A DNA stretch of 31,617 nucleotides from JAIBJN01 sp035762005 (GTDB lineage Bacteria > Actinomycetota > Thermoleophilia > Gaiellales > Gaiellaceae): positions 1-31,617 of the forward strand of contig DASTQA010000042.1 in NCBI GenBank assembly GCA_035762005.1. Reading direction: 5' to 3'. A program made the translations under genes and the position numbers. Below are positions 14,816 to 22,429 of the stretch, piece by piece; position 1 is the stretch's first letter; each line of letters begins with the position of its first letter. The notes under the pieces were generated by a model that was not told the origin of the DNA, ran no database searches, and was given only the letters and a program-made list of their open reading frames with translations.

Positions 14816-16105
14816 GTCTGCTCCTTTCGACTGGACGCAGGATCGCGTGTCCGCGCGAGGGCGCCATCCGTGATCGCCTGCACATCCGGTGCGGAATCCC
14901 CGCAGGGGGGCGCGGCCGGACCGCGCCTCGAGCGCGAGGCGCACGGCCCGCGCGAGCGGCTCGGGGACCTCCTCGGGCGGGATGGAGCTGAAGTGGCGCC
15001 AGGCCCGCTCGGGCTTGCCCGAGTGGCCGCGCAGGCCGGCGGCGGACTCGAAGTCGGGCTCGAGGACGATCGTGCGCTCGCTCCCGGCGACCTCGGCGAT
15101 GAGCGCGTTCAGCGCCGCCTCGGCGGGAATCGGCTCCGAGCCCGGCTCGGCGTCGCGGTCGTGGACGACGACGAACGGGATCCGGCACGCCTGGCAGATG
15201 CGCGCGAACACGGGGATGTTCGACTTGCCGCCGCACTCGACGACGGAGACGCGCTCCCGGTCGACGTCGCGCCCGAGCGCGGCGAAGACCGACGGCAGCA
15301 CGAGCTTCTCCGTGCGGCCCTCGACGAGGATGACCGAGCGCGCGAGGAAGAGCTCGCTCCGCTCGGCGTCGAACTCGCTCACGACGCGGAACGCCTCGTC
15401 GGCGTCGAGCGGCTCCGGGCGGACGATCCGCGTGCCCCGCTCGGCGTCGTGCGCCACGAGCGCGAGCTCCTCGAGCCGCGCGACGTTGAGGAACGCCGGG
15501 GCGTGCGTCGAGTAGAGCACCTGGTTACCGGCCCCGGCGAGCGCGCGCAGGCGGCGGTAGAGGTAGCGCTGCGTCTGCGGCCGCAGGAAGAGCTCGGGCT
15601 CCTCGACGAGGAGCACGACGCCGCGCACGCCGGCCTGGCAGCAGGCGTCGACGGCCGCCACGAGCGCGCCGGCGGAGGCCGCGTCGGCACCGTCCGCGGG
15701 CACGCCGTGGAGGGCGTCGCGGAAGAGCGCGAGCGCCGCGGCGGCCTCCTCCGGCACGCGGTCGGCGTCGACGAGCGACCCGGCCCGTCGCGCGGCCGGC
15801 AGGAAGAGGATCGGCGGCGCGCCCTCGCGCGTCGCCCGGACGGCGTGCGGCGGCCGGGCCTCGAGGGCGAGCCGGCGGCCGTCCGCGAGGCTCGCCTCGA
15901 CGATGATCGTCTCGACGTCGTCCCGGCGGAGGTCTTCCCTCCCGAGCGCGGGGGCTCCGGGCTCGAGCAGCGCCCGGACGGCGCGGAGGACGTTCGACTT
16001 CCCCGAGCGCGACTCGCCGACGAGCGCGGTCACGGGGCCCAGCTCCAGCTCGACGTCACCGGCCGAGCGGAAGCCGCGGATCCTGACGCGGGCGAGGAGG
16101 CTCAC
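14378..16105 (-). CDS. OLD-family ATPase/TOPRIM nuclease, open in frame into a universal stress protein
   Basis: An unbroken 575-codon frame. Residues 1-395 are a class 1 OLD-like protein: RIRGFRSAGDVELEL, Walker A GESRSGKS (30-37), Walker B/ABC region LLVEEPELFLRP (165-176), switch His in STHAP (H201), then a TOPRIM nuclease domain with E262 (VILVEGRTEK) and D316/D318 (VVHDRDAE). Residues 396-430 are a low-complexity linker without domain character. Residues 431-575 are a complete UspA domain that has its own ribosome binding site. OLD proteins are ATP-dependent DNases linked to phage exclusion or DNA processing. The missing stop may be a true fusion or an indel near the run of six G at 14906-14911. 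The GTG start has GATCGT 6 nt upstream. Confidence 0.8.
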   Translation of the reverse strand: MSLLARVRIRGFRSAGDVELELGPVTALVGESRSGKSNVLRAVRALLEPGAPALGREDLRRDDVETIIVEASLADGRRLALEARPPHAVRATREGAPPILFLPAARRAGSLVDADRVPEEAAAALALFRDALHGVPADGADAASAGALVAAVDACCQAGVRGVVLLVEEPELFLRPQTQRYLYRRLRALAGAGNQVLYSTHAPAFLNVARLEELALVAHDAERGTRIVRPEPLDADEAFRVVSEFDAERSELFLARSVILVEGRTEKLVLPSVFAALGRDVDRERVSVVECGGKSNIPVFARICQACRIPFVVVHDRDAEPGSEPIPAEAALNALIAEVAGSERTIVLEPDFESAAGLRGHSGKPERAWRHFSSIPPEEVPEPLARAVRLALEARSGRAPLRGFRTGCAGDHGWRPRADTRSCVQSKGADMKILVAYDGLAHSDHALDGAAELAREHTAEVTVLSVVPRDARGSKAGGHVGMAPHAHDDVARAHAYLRERGVESTMLVEHGDPAEEIARVAREGGYDLIVSGSRGRGAIGGLFLGSVSQTLVRIAPCPVLVRAKDLDERFEPSPA

Positions 16106-16147
16106 GGGAGCACGATCGTGCCGGCGGGGATCAGCCTGCGCGGCCGC

Positions 16148-17074
16148 TCACTTGACCGCCCAGCTGGCGCGCGGGTCGGGGAGCGGCGTCAGCACCTGCT
16201 CGAGCCGCTCGCGGAGCGGCTCGTAGTTCGGGGGCAGCGAGAGCGCCTCGCCGAGGCTCTCGAGCGGCTCGTCCGCCGTGAAGCCGGGGCCGAGCGTCGC
16301 GATCTCGAAGAGGACGCCGCTCGGCTCGCGGAAGTAGATCGAGCGGAAGTAGAAGCGGTCGATGACCGGCGTCGGCCGCATGCCCGCCACCGCGACGTGG
16401 TCCCGCCAGGCCTCGTGCTCCTCCATCGTCGCGGCCCACGCGACGTGGTGGACCGTGCCGGCGCCCCCCACTCCCCGGTGCGCGGGCGGCTCGTCGTAGG
16501 CGTAGAGGGATCCCCTGCTCTCGCCCCGCACCTCCCACGCGCTCTCGCCGCGCGGCTCGAAGGCGAGCGTCTGCTCGAGCAGCGCCCGACTCGCCTCGGG
16601 ATCCGGCGCATACGCGCGCACCGCGTCGAAGCCCTGGAGGGCGAGCTCCGACGGGATCTCCGGGTGGCGGGCGACGAGGGGCTCGTCCTCGGTCTCGCGG
16701 GCGGCGATCTCGAGCCCCATCCCCTCCGGATCGGCGAAGAGGACGCGGTCGGCGGCCCGCTCCACGTCGATTCCCTCGGCGGCGAGCCGCTCGGCCCAGA
16801 AGGCGAGCGCATCGTCCGAGCCCACGCGCCAGACGACGGTGTGCACCATCCCCGCCCCCGCCTGCCCGCGCTGGAGGCCGGGGTACTCGAAGAACGTGAG
16901 GTCGGAGCCGGCGCTGCCCCGCTCGTCGGCGTAGAAGAGGTGGTAGACGGTCGGGTCGTCCTGGTTGACGGTCTTCTTGACGAGCCGCAGGCCGAGCACG
17001 CGGGTGTAGAAGTCGACGTTCCCGGGCGCGTCGCCGGTGATCGCGGTGACGTGATGAATGCCCTCGAGCTTCAT
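16148..17074 (-). CDS. Ring-cleaving dioxygenase, VOC family (MhqO-like)
   Basis: 308 aa with two VOC modules. Module 1 starts GIHHVTAITGDAPGNVDFYTRVLGLRLVKKTVNQDDP, the hallmark opening of MhqO/YkcA-type proteins. Module 2 includes GTVHHVAWAATMEEHEAW and ends SGVLFEIATLGPGF. Metal ligands are probably His in HHVT, His in VHHVAW and Glu in LFEIAT. Characterised relatives cleave hydroquinone-like rings and are induced by quinone or electrophile stress. The ATG has AAGGAAGG-type purines upstream and an intergenic leader of about 90 nt. The OLD gene starts 42 nt after the stop on the same strand. Confidence 0.9.
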   Translation of the reverse strand: MKLEGIHHVTAITGDAPGNVDFYTRVLGLRLVKKTVNQDDPTVYHLFYADERGSAGSDLTFFEYPGLQRGQAGAGMVHTVVWRVGSDDALAFWAERLAAEGIDVERAADRVLFADPEGMGLEIAARETEDEPLVARHPEIPSELALQGFDAVRAYAPDPEASRALLEQTLAFEPRGESAWEVRGESRGSLYAYDEPPAHRGVGGAGTVHHVAWAATMEEHEAWRDHVAVAGMRPTPVIDRFYFRSIYFREPSGVLFEIATLGPGFTADEPLESLGEALSLPPNYEPLRERLEQVLTPLPDPRASWAVK

Positions 17075-17164
17075 GTCCGTCCTTCCTTCGCTTGCTCCTC
17101 CGAGGTCGTGTCTTCCCTAGTTTGCAGGACCGCACCCTCTGACCGTCACGGCGGCCGCGGGCGC

Positions 17165-17743
17165 TCACGGCGTGGCGGGCGCGAGCTCGTCGTAGCGGAA
17201 GCAGGAGACGACGTGGTCGTTCACGAGGCCGGCCGCCTGCATGAAGGCGTAGCAGACGGTCGGGCCCACGAAGCGGAAGCCCCGGCGCCTGAGCTCCTTG
17301 CTCATCGCCCGCGAGACGGGCGTCTCGGCGGGAACCTCGGCGAGCGTGCGCCGCCGGCCCAGGAGCGGCCGGCCGTCGACGAAGCCCCAGAGGAGCGCGG
17401 CGAAGCTCCCCAGCTCGGCCTGGACGGCGAGGACCCGGCGGGCGTTCTCGACCGCCGACTCGACCTTCAGCCGGTTCCGGACGATCGCCGGGTCGGCGAG
17501 GAGCTCCTCGACGCGCCGCGCGTCGAAGCGCGCGACGGCGGCCGGGTCGAAGCCCGCGAAGAGACGGCGGTATCCCTCGCGCTTGCGGAGGACGGTGATC
17601 CACGCGAGCCCGGCCTGCGCGCCCTCGAGCGTGAGCAGCTCGAAGAGCGCCCGGTCGTCATGCACGGGGACGCCCCACTCCTCGTCGTGGTAGGCGACGT
17701 AGAGCGCGTCGTCCTCGGGAACCCACCCGCAGCGCGCGACCAC
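17165..17743 (-). CDS. tag: DNA-3-methyladenine glycosylase I
   Basis: 192 aa, the usual length. Tag signatures: ARCGWVPEDD with Zn ligand Cys5, AYHDEEWGVPVHDD with Zn ligand His19, FELLTLEGAQAGLAWITVLRKREGYR, FVGPTVCYAFMQAAGLVNDH and VVSCF with the last His/Cys Zn ligands. The enzyme cuts the glycosidic bond of 3-methyladenine in alkylated DNA, starting base-excision repair. It begins with GTG, with TAGGCT exactly 6 nt upstream, so its mRNA is probably leaderless. Confidence 0.95.
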   Translation of the reverse strand: MVARCGWVPEDDALYVAYHDEEWGVPVHDDRALFELLTLEGAQAGLAWITVLRKREGYRRLFAGFDPAAVARFDARRVEELLADPAIVRNRLKVESAVENARRVLAVQAELGSFAALLWGFVDGRPLLGRRRTLAEVPAETPVSRAMSKELRRRGFRFVGPTVCYAFMQAAGLVNDHVVSCFRYDELAPATP

Positions 17744-17749
17744 GGTGCC

Positions 17750-17755
17750 AGCCTA
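17750..17755 (-). promoter_or_regulatory. -10 box TAGGCT, leaderless start of tag
   Basis: TAGGCT-GGCACC-GTG on the minus strand, TANNNT with six bases to the start. Confidence 0.6.
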
Positions 17756-17790
17756 GTCGGCCGGCGCGAAGCGGCCCGACCGGGAGCGCG

Positions 17791-18816
17791 TCAGGCGACC
17801 GCGACGAAGTCGACGCCCTCGCGCCTGCCCAGGGCGGCGGCCTCCCGGCGGATCTCGCCGCGCGCCGTCTCTCCCGCCACGGCACCGAGCACGAAGGACG
17901 CCCCGTAGCGGCGGACGTCCGCGAGCGGGACGACCGGGGCGCCGTCGATCTCGTGACCGAGCTTGCGCGGGTCGACCTCGGCGAACGCGGCCACGGTGAC
18001 GCCGCACCGGCGGAGCTCGCGCGCGAACCCCTTGCCCACGGGGCCGGCGCCCCAGACGACGACGCTCTCGAAGCCGCAGAGGAGCGTCGCCCGCAGGTGG
18101 TGCACCTTGCAGCGGACGAACGCCTCCTGCGCGTACGCCGGCTCGTTCCGCGAGCGCCTGCCCGCGTGCTCGCGCCAGCGGAGGACGACGGCCTCGACGT
18201 TCCGGAACCGGGCGCCCGCGGCCCAGAGCCGCAGGACGAGGTCGTAGTCCTCGGGCCAGCCGGCGTCGCGGTAGCCTCCCACCGCCTCGACGGCGTCACG
18301 GCGGACGAGGAGGGCCGGGTGGGCGAGCGGGCACTCGACGAAGACGTCTCGAGCGGCCAGCTCCGGCGTGACGAGCCCGTTGAGCCAGCGCTCGTAGCGG
18401 CGGCGCCCGTCGCGGACGGCCGCCCGGGGGAACGACTCGACCCGCCCGCCGCACGCCGTCAGGCCTTCCTCCTCGAGCGCCTCGACCTGGGCGGCGAGCC
18501 GCCCGGGGAGCGCCACGTCGTCGCCGTCGAGGCGCGCGAGAAGCCGGCCTCTCGCCTCGGCGCGCCCGCGCTCCAGCGCAGCGACCAGGCCCTCGGACGC
18601 CTGCCGGACGACCCGGAAGCGCCCGTCGTCCCGCGCGTGGGCCTCGGCGATCTCGGCCGAGCCGTCCGAGGAGCCGTCGTCGACGACGATCGCCTCGAAG
18701 TCCGGGAACGTCTGGCCGGAGACGGAGGCGAGCGCCTCGCCGAGGAACGACGCCTCGTTCCTGACCGGCACGAGGAACGAGACGGGCGGAGCGGCCGGTG
18801 CGGCCCCGGGCCTCAC
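17791..18816 (-). CDS. GT2 glycosyltransferase with C-terminal Rossmann-like domain
   Basis: 341 aa. Residues 11-225 are a GT-A family 2 glycosyltransferase: VSFLVPVRNEASFLGEAL, DDGSSDGS (46-53), the metal-binding DGDD (97-100), and the acceptor-side WPEDYDL (187-193). Residues 250-341 form a separate alpha/beta domain opening SVVVWGAGPVGKGFAREL, a nucleotide-binding-like turn, with VVPLADVRRYG further on. This recalls the PglD/NAD-binding-type domains attached to some cell-envelope glycosyltransferases. The GTG start lies 2 nt after the stop of the membrane-anchored Cys/His-rich gene, so the two are one operon and the latter could be the acceptor or a surface partner (inference). The donor sugar is unknown. 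Confidence 0.87.
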   Translation of the reverse strand: MRPGAAPAAPPVSFLVPVRNEASFLGEALASVSGQTFPDFEAIVVDDGSSDGSAEIAEAHARDDGRFRVVRQASEGLVAALERGRAEARGRLLARLDGDDVALPGRLAAQVEALEEEGLTACGGRVESFPRAAVRDGRRRYERWLNGLVTPELAARDVFVECPLAHPALLVRRDAVEAVGGYRDAGWPEDYDLVLRLWAAGARFRNVEAVVLRWREHAGRRSRNEPAYAQEAFVRCKVHHLRATLLCGFESVVVWGAGPVGKGFARELRRCGVTVAAFAEVDPRKLGHEIDGAPVVPLADVRRYGASFVLGAVAGETARGEIRREAAALGRREGVDFVAVA

Positions 18817-18818
18817 GC

Positions 18819-20038
18819 TCAGCTGAACGTCTCGAGCGGCCCCTCGCTCGCGCGCACGCCCGCGCGGCAGGCTCGCCGGCTGGCCGCGTCCGGGGCGGCC
18901 GGGCAGCCGAAGCGCTCGAACCTCCCGTCCGTCCTCACGGCGAGCACCTTGGCGAGCCAGCGGTAGCAGGCGAGGCGGGTCTCGTCCGGGAACCCGTCGC
19001 ACAGCCGCACGAGCGCCACGAGGTCCTCGGGCGGCGCCGCGAGGAGGTTCTGCACCTTCGTGCCTCGGATGCAGGCGACGGCGTCCGCCCCGCGCAGGGC
19101 GGTGCAGATGCCGAGCTGCCCTCTCGGGTCGGGCGGGCCGACGACCGCGGCGGCCGTCACGCACGCCTCCCGCTGCAGCCCCGCGAGCCCGGCGCAGAGC
19201 GCCTCGATGTCCGCGGCGTCGTCGACGGGCTGCTCGGGGCGATCGTCGACGTAAGCGCGGTACCAGCAGGGCCGCACGAACCGCTCCGGCTGACCCGCGC
19301 AGAGCTCGCGCGGGTCGTCCAGCACCGTCGCCGGCCGCTCGGTGTCGTCGGCCCCGCTGCCGGCGAACCGGCAGACCTGGTACCCGCCCTGCGCGCAGTC
19401 CGGGGCGACGTCGGCCCCGAGGGCCGTGCAGAGGCGGAGGCCCTCCGTGAGCTCTTCGCGGACGAGCCGCATGAACGCGTGGCCGAACCCGTGGACGCAG
19501 CTGTAGCGCTGGTAGCGGGTCTCCGTCTTGTCGCAGACCGAGGCCGCCGCGCGCGGCCGGCGCAGGTCGACCTGGGGGGCGACGCCGGTGACGAGCCCGT
19601 GGGCGAAGCCCGCCGAGCACCCCGGCTCGTTCGTCTGCGGCAGGTAGGTCATGAGCGTCCCGAGGGTGACGGCGCGCTCGCGCGCGTACTCGCGCCCGAC
19701 CGTGTGTGCATGAGCCCGTGGCAGTCGGCGAGGAGGCCGCTCTCGGGCCGCCCGTACGCTTCGGCCGCGATCTCCTCGAGGGCGGCGTCGGCGTCTCCGG
19801 TGGAGCGGACGAGCGCCGCGAGCTCCTCCCCGTAGCACACGGTGCGCGCCTCGTCCGCGAGCCCGAAGCAGCGGTCGAGACCCCCGGACCGGGGCTCGCT
19901 CGCCGCCGCCGAGCCCGTCCCGGCTGCGATCCCGTCCCCCTCCCCGTCGCCGGTGGACAGGACGACGGCGCCCGCGGCCAGGAGGGCGGCGAGCGCTGCG
20001 ACGGCTAGGACGGCGAGAAGACGCCGGCGGCTCGTCAC
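18819..20038 (-). CDS. Membrane-anchored Cys/His-rich extracytoplasmic protein (HGxxH-type), apparent frameshift
   Basis: Two frames join into one protein of about 405 aa. Part 1 (20038 to about 19706) starts MTSRRRLLAVLAV with one N-terminal span, then many Cys, ending LADCHGLMH. Part 2 continues from 19703 as TVGREYARERAVTLG, then CSAGFAHGLVTG, SCVHGFGHAFMR, CAQGGYQVC and many further Cys. The repeated C-x-HG-x2-H and H-G-x-G-H motifs with paired Cys resemble a poorly described family of disulfide-rich, possibly metal-binding outside proteins. The frames meet in a (CA)4 run (plus strand 19702-19709). Removing one CA unit restores CHGLMHTVGR. This may be slippage mutation or assembly error. 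The glycosyltransferase follows 2 nt downstream. Confidence 0.7.
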
Positions 20039-20112
20039 GGTCCGGGGCCGAGCGGTGGGATGGAGGCCATGCTAGACCGGCGCAGCGCCGTCGTCCCGCG
20101 CGTGCGGGGAGC

Positions 20113-20141
20113 GGGCGCGGACCCACCACAAGCCCGCGCCC
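20113..20141. terminator. Hairpin between the secreted protein and the Cys/His-rich gene
   Basis: GGGCGCGG pairs with CCGCGCCC across a 13-nt loop. It lies 24 nt after the stop of the secreted-protein gene and 75 nt before the next start. There is no U-tract, so terminator function is uncertain. Confidence 0.4.
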
Positions 20142-20164
20142 GTCGGCCCGCGGTGGATGCGGGC

Positions 20165-20692
20165 CTAGCTGAGCACCTCGCAGAACGCGGGCAGCGCGTC
20201 GGCGAGGGTCCCGTCGTCGGCTGCCTCGCGTGCCGGATGCGGGCCCGCGGCGAAGACGAGGTCGAAGCGGCCGCCCCCGAGCGGCAGGAGGACGACGCGG
20301 CCGACGTCCCGCAGCTCGTTGCCCACCCTGGCCTGAAGCCCGACTGCGGTGATGTGGTCGATCGTCAGGCCGTTCTCGGCGAAGTAGGTCGTCTGGATGA
20401 GCGAGTCGGGCCCCTCGCGGAGCGTCAACCCGGTCACCGTGTTCGTGATCGTGTTGTCCTCCTTCAGGTGGACGACCTGGCGGACGCGGACGCCGTCGGC
20501 GTCGAAGAACGTGAAGACGTCGGCGGTGATGGTGATGTCCCAGACGACGCCGAAGTCGCCGCATGCGGTCGGGTTCGAAACGACGTTGTGGACGACGACG
20601 TCGCGCAGGATCGTCGGCTCGGCGGCGCTGGCCGCGGGCGCGAGCGCGACGACGGCGCAGACGGCGGCTGCAAGCGCGATGAGACGCCTCAT
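20165..20692 (-). CDS. Secreted beta-rich protein of unknown function
   Basis: 175 aa with a clean signal peptide (MRRLIALAAAVCAVVALAPAASA, cleavage after ASA at 23). The mature part is beta-strand rich (TILRDVVVHNVV, VVWDITITADVFTFFDADG, VRQVVHLKEDNTITNTVTG) and has only two Cys, in ACGDFG and FCEVLS. I recognise no domain. Similar secreted proteins occur in several copies in soil actinobacteria. The ribosome binding site is strong (GGAGGAGGGGGAA next to ATG). It is transcribed divergently from padR, and a TATTCT -10 lies within the palindrome at 20731-20751, so PadR may control it. Confidence 0.75.
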   Translation of the reverse strand: MRRLIALAAAVCAVVALAPAASAAEPTILRDVVVHNVVSNPTACGDFGVVWDITITADVFTFFDADGVRVRQVVHLKEDNTITNTVTGLTLREGPDSLIQTTYFAENGLTIDHITAVGLQARVGNELRDVGRVVLLPLGGGRFDLVFAAGPHPAREAADDGTLADALPAFCEVLS

Positions 20693-20730
20693 TTCCCCCT
20701 CCTCCTTCGCTCGTGACCACGAGGCACGCC

Positions 20731-20751
20731 CCTATTCCAGGCTAGAATAGG
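20731..20751. promoter_or_regulatory. Palindromic operator with divergent -10 boxes (padR / secreted protein)
   Basis: CCTATTC-N7-GAATAGG is a perfect 7+7 inverted repeat, unusually AT-rich for this DNA. Within it lie TAGAAT (plus strand, 20743-20748) and TATTCT (minus strand, 20744-20749), both plausible -10 boxes. Binding of a PadR dimer would shut off its own gene and the divergent secreted-protein gene. PadR as the binder is inferred from adjacency. Confidence 0.6.
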
Positions 20752-20810
20752 TGCGGTTGAACCACACTAAACTGCCTGGCGACGCGGGTCAAGCCTCCAC
20801 GGACGAGGAC

Positions 20811-21359
20811 GTGCCGCTGACGGCCACCGAGGCGGCGATCCTCGGGCTGCTCGGCCTCGGCGAGTCCTCCGGCTACGACCTCAGCAAGCGCGTGGAGAGC
20901 GGCGTCGGCATGTTCTGGGGGCCGGCGCGGAGCGGCATCTACGCCGTCCTCCCCCGGCTCGTCGCCCGCGGCTACGCCACCGCGAGGGCCGTCCCCCAAG
21001 AACGCCGGCCGGGGAAGAACGTCTACCGCAGCACGGAACGCGGGCGGGAGGCGCTCCGGCGCTGGATCGACGTGGGACCGCCCGAGCCGGATCCCGCCTC
21101 CAACCCGTTCCTCCTCCGGGTCTACTTCGGCGCCGAGGCCGGGCCGTCGGCGGTCGCGCGCCACGTCGAGGCGCGCAGGCGCGAGGCGGAGGAGCGGATC
21201 GCGCTCCTCGGCGGGCTCCTCGCCGCTTCGGCCGAGCCCGGGGCGAGGGCGCCCGAGCCGTACCGGCGCCTCGTCCTCGACTGGGGCCTCGAGTACTACG
21301 AGGCGGTCGTCCGCTGGGCCGACAGGACGCTCGCGGAGCTCCGCGCGCTGGAGGCCTAG
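20811..21359 (+). CDS. PadR-family transcriptional regulator
   Basis: 182 aa from the GTG at 20811. The N-terminal winged helix (LTATEAAILGLLGLGESSGYDLSKRV, then GIYAVLPRLVARGYATARAV, and VYRSTERGREALRRWI) is classic PadR. The C-terminal helical Vir/AphA-like dimerisation domain (about 80-180) includes VARHVEARRREAEERI and DWGLEYYEAVVRWADRTL. PadR proteins are repressors released by phenolics, drugs or other small ligands. The frame is open back to GTG 20751, but that codon overlaps the palindrome, upstream of the likely transcript start, and homologues usually begin close to LTxTEAAIL, so 20811 is preferred. Its stop shares CTAG with the convergent dioxygenase. Confidence 0.92.
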   Translation: MPLTATEAAILGLLGLGESSGYDLSKRVESGVGMFWGPARSGIYAVLPRLVARGYATARAVPQERRPGKNVYRSTERGREALRRWIDVGPPEPDPASNPFLLRVYFGAEAGPSAVARHVEARRREAEERIALLGGLLAASAEPGARAPEPYRRLVLDWGLEYYEAVVRWADRTLAELRALEA

Positions 21360-22225
21360 CCCGCTGCCGCGAGCACGACCGCCGTCCCGGAGGGGTCGCG
21401 GACGAGGACGCCGCCGTCGTGCCCCTCCGGCGCCAGCCCCGCGTGGGCGACGCGCTCGGCGAGACGGTCCAGCTCGCTCCCGTCCGGCAGGACGATCGTC
21501 ACGCGCCGGAGCGCCGCGGCGCCGGGCGGCGGCGGCGAGGCGCCGAGGCTCTGCCACGTGTTCGCGCCGACGTGGTGGTGGTAGCCGCCCGCGCCGAAGA
21601 ACGCCGCCGAGCCGAAGAGCTCGGCCATGAGCCCGAAGCCGAGCAGGTCGCGATAGAAGGCGACCGCGTCCCCGAGGTCCGCCACCCGGAGGTGGACGTG
21701 GCCCATGACGGTTCCGTCCGGAAGCCCTGCGAAGGGCCCGGCGGCGGGGTCGCCGAGCTCCTCGAGCACCCCGGCGACGTCGAGCGGCTCCGTCGTCATC
21801 CGCGCGCCGACCTGTCCCTCCCAGACGTCGCGGGGCCGGTCCCGGTAGATCTCGATCCCGTGCCCGTCCGGATCCGTGAGGTACACCGCCTCGCTGACGA
21901 AGTGATCGGACATGCCCGCGAGCGGCACGCGCTCGCGGGCCGCGTGCGCGAGCCAGCGCGCGAGGTCGGCCCGCTCGGGCACGAGGAGCGCGAAGTGGTA
22001 GAGGCCCGTCGAGCCCGGGGCGGGCCGGGCGCCCGGCTCCTCCACGAGGACGACGAGCTCGCGGTCGCCGACGCCGAGGGAGGCCCGCCCCGCGCCTCGC
22101 TCGCGCACGGCGAGCCCGACCGAGCCGCCGTAGTAGCCGAGGGAGCGCTCGAGGTCGGCGACGGTCAGGTGCACCGGGCCCACGGTCGTCGCCGCCGGGA
22201 GCGCGTCCGTGCCTTCGGGGGCCAC
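21356..22225 (-). CDS. VOC-family catechol-2,3-dioxygenase-like protein (CatE-like)
   Basis: 289 aa with two VOC modules. Module 1 begins VGPVHLTVADLERSLGYY and ends PDGHGIEIYRDRP. Module 2 begins MGHVHLRVADLGDAVAFYRDLLGFG and contains GGYHHHVGANTWQS, a hallmark of CatE/YfiE catechol-2,3-dioxygenases. Likely metal ligands are His in GHVHLRV and His in the YHHHV segment. The last strand reads PSGTAVVLAAAG, where active relatives usually have a Glu (VxxxE), so the third ligand may be missing or shifted. Start is GTG with TATCGT exactly 6 nt upstream. It converges on padR, sharing CTAG. Confidence 0.85.
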   Translation of the reverse strand: MAPEGTDALPAATTVGPVHLTVADLERSLGYYGGSVGLAVRERGAGRASLGVGDRELVVLVEEPGARPAPGSTGLYHFALLVPERADLARWLAHAARERVPLAGMSDHFVSEAVYLTDPDGHGIEIYRDRPRDVWEGQVGARMTTEPLDVAGVLEELGDPAAGPFAGLPDGTVMGHVHLRVADLGDAVAFYRDLLGFGLMAELFGSAAFFGAGGYHHHVGANTWQSLGASPPPPGAAALRRVTIVLPDGSELDRLAERVAHAGLAPEGHDGGVLVRDPSGTAVVLAAAG

Positions 22226-22231
22226 CGGCCC

Positions 22232-22237
22232 ACGATA
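22232..22237 (-). promoter_or_regulatory. -10 box TATCGT, leaderless start of the CatE-like gene
   Basis: TATCGT-GGGCCG-GTG on the minus strand, TANNNT with six bases to the start codon. Confidence 0.6.
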
Positions 22238-22429
22238 CCGGCGCGCGCCGGCCGTCCGACCGCCGCCCCGCGGCGAGGGCACGACCGCGCGGACGCCCGT
22301 TTACGAATCGTTCACAGGACCCGTAAGAGACCCTCATACCGCCGTCGTACGGTTCCGGGCGATCTCCCACACCCGGGGGATCGAGCAAGCCCAAGCCCCC
22401 TCCGATCAACCCGAGGAGCCGCCGCCCCC

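Noticed and set aside
14378..17074. OLD-family gene as the centre of a phage-defence island
   Set aside because: No helicase (GajB-like), reverse transcriptase, restriction or toxin genes are nearby; the neighbours are metabolic and repair genes, so a defence island is not supported.
14576..17908. Plus-strand ORF of 1110 codons
   Set aside because: It covers the antisense of the OLD, dioxygenase and tag genes; composition is that of a GC-rich complementary frame with no recognisable motif.
17791..19620. 609-aa extended glycosyltransferase
   Set aside because: The upstream part is an out-of-frame reading of the Cys/His-rich gene; the GTG at 18816 directly precedes the GT2 fold.
22226..22429. 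Riboswitch or small RNA in the leader of the beta-helix-like gene
   Set aside because: I found no stable conserved fold in this 204-nt gap, only a weak promoter candidate (TTCACA-N18-CATACC).
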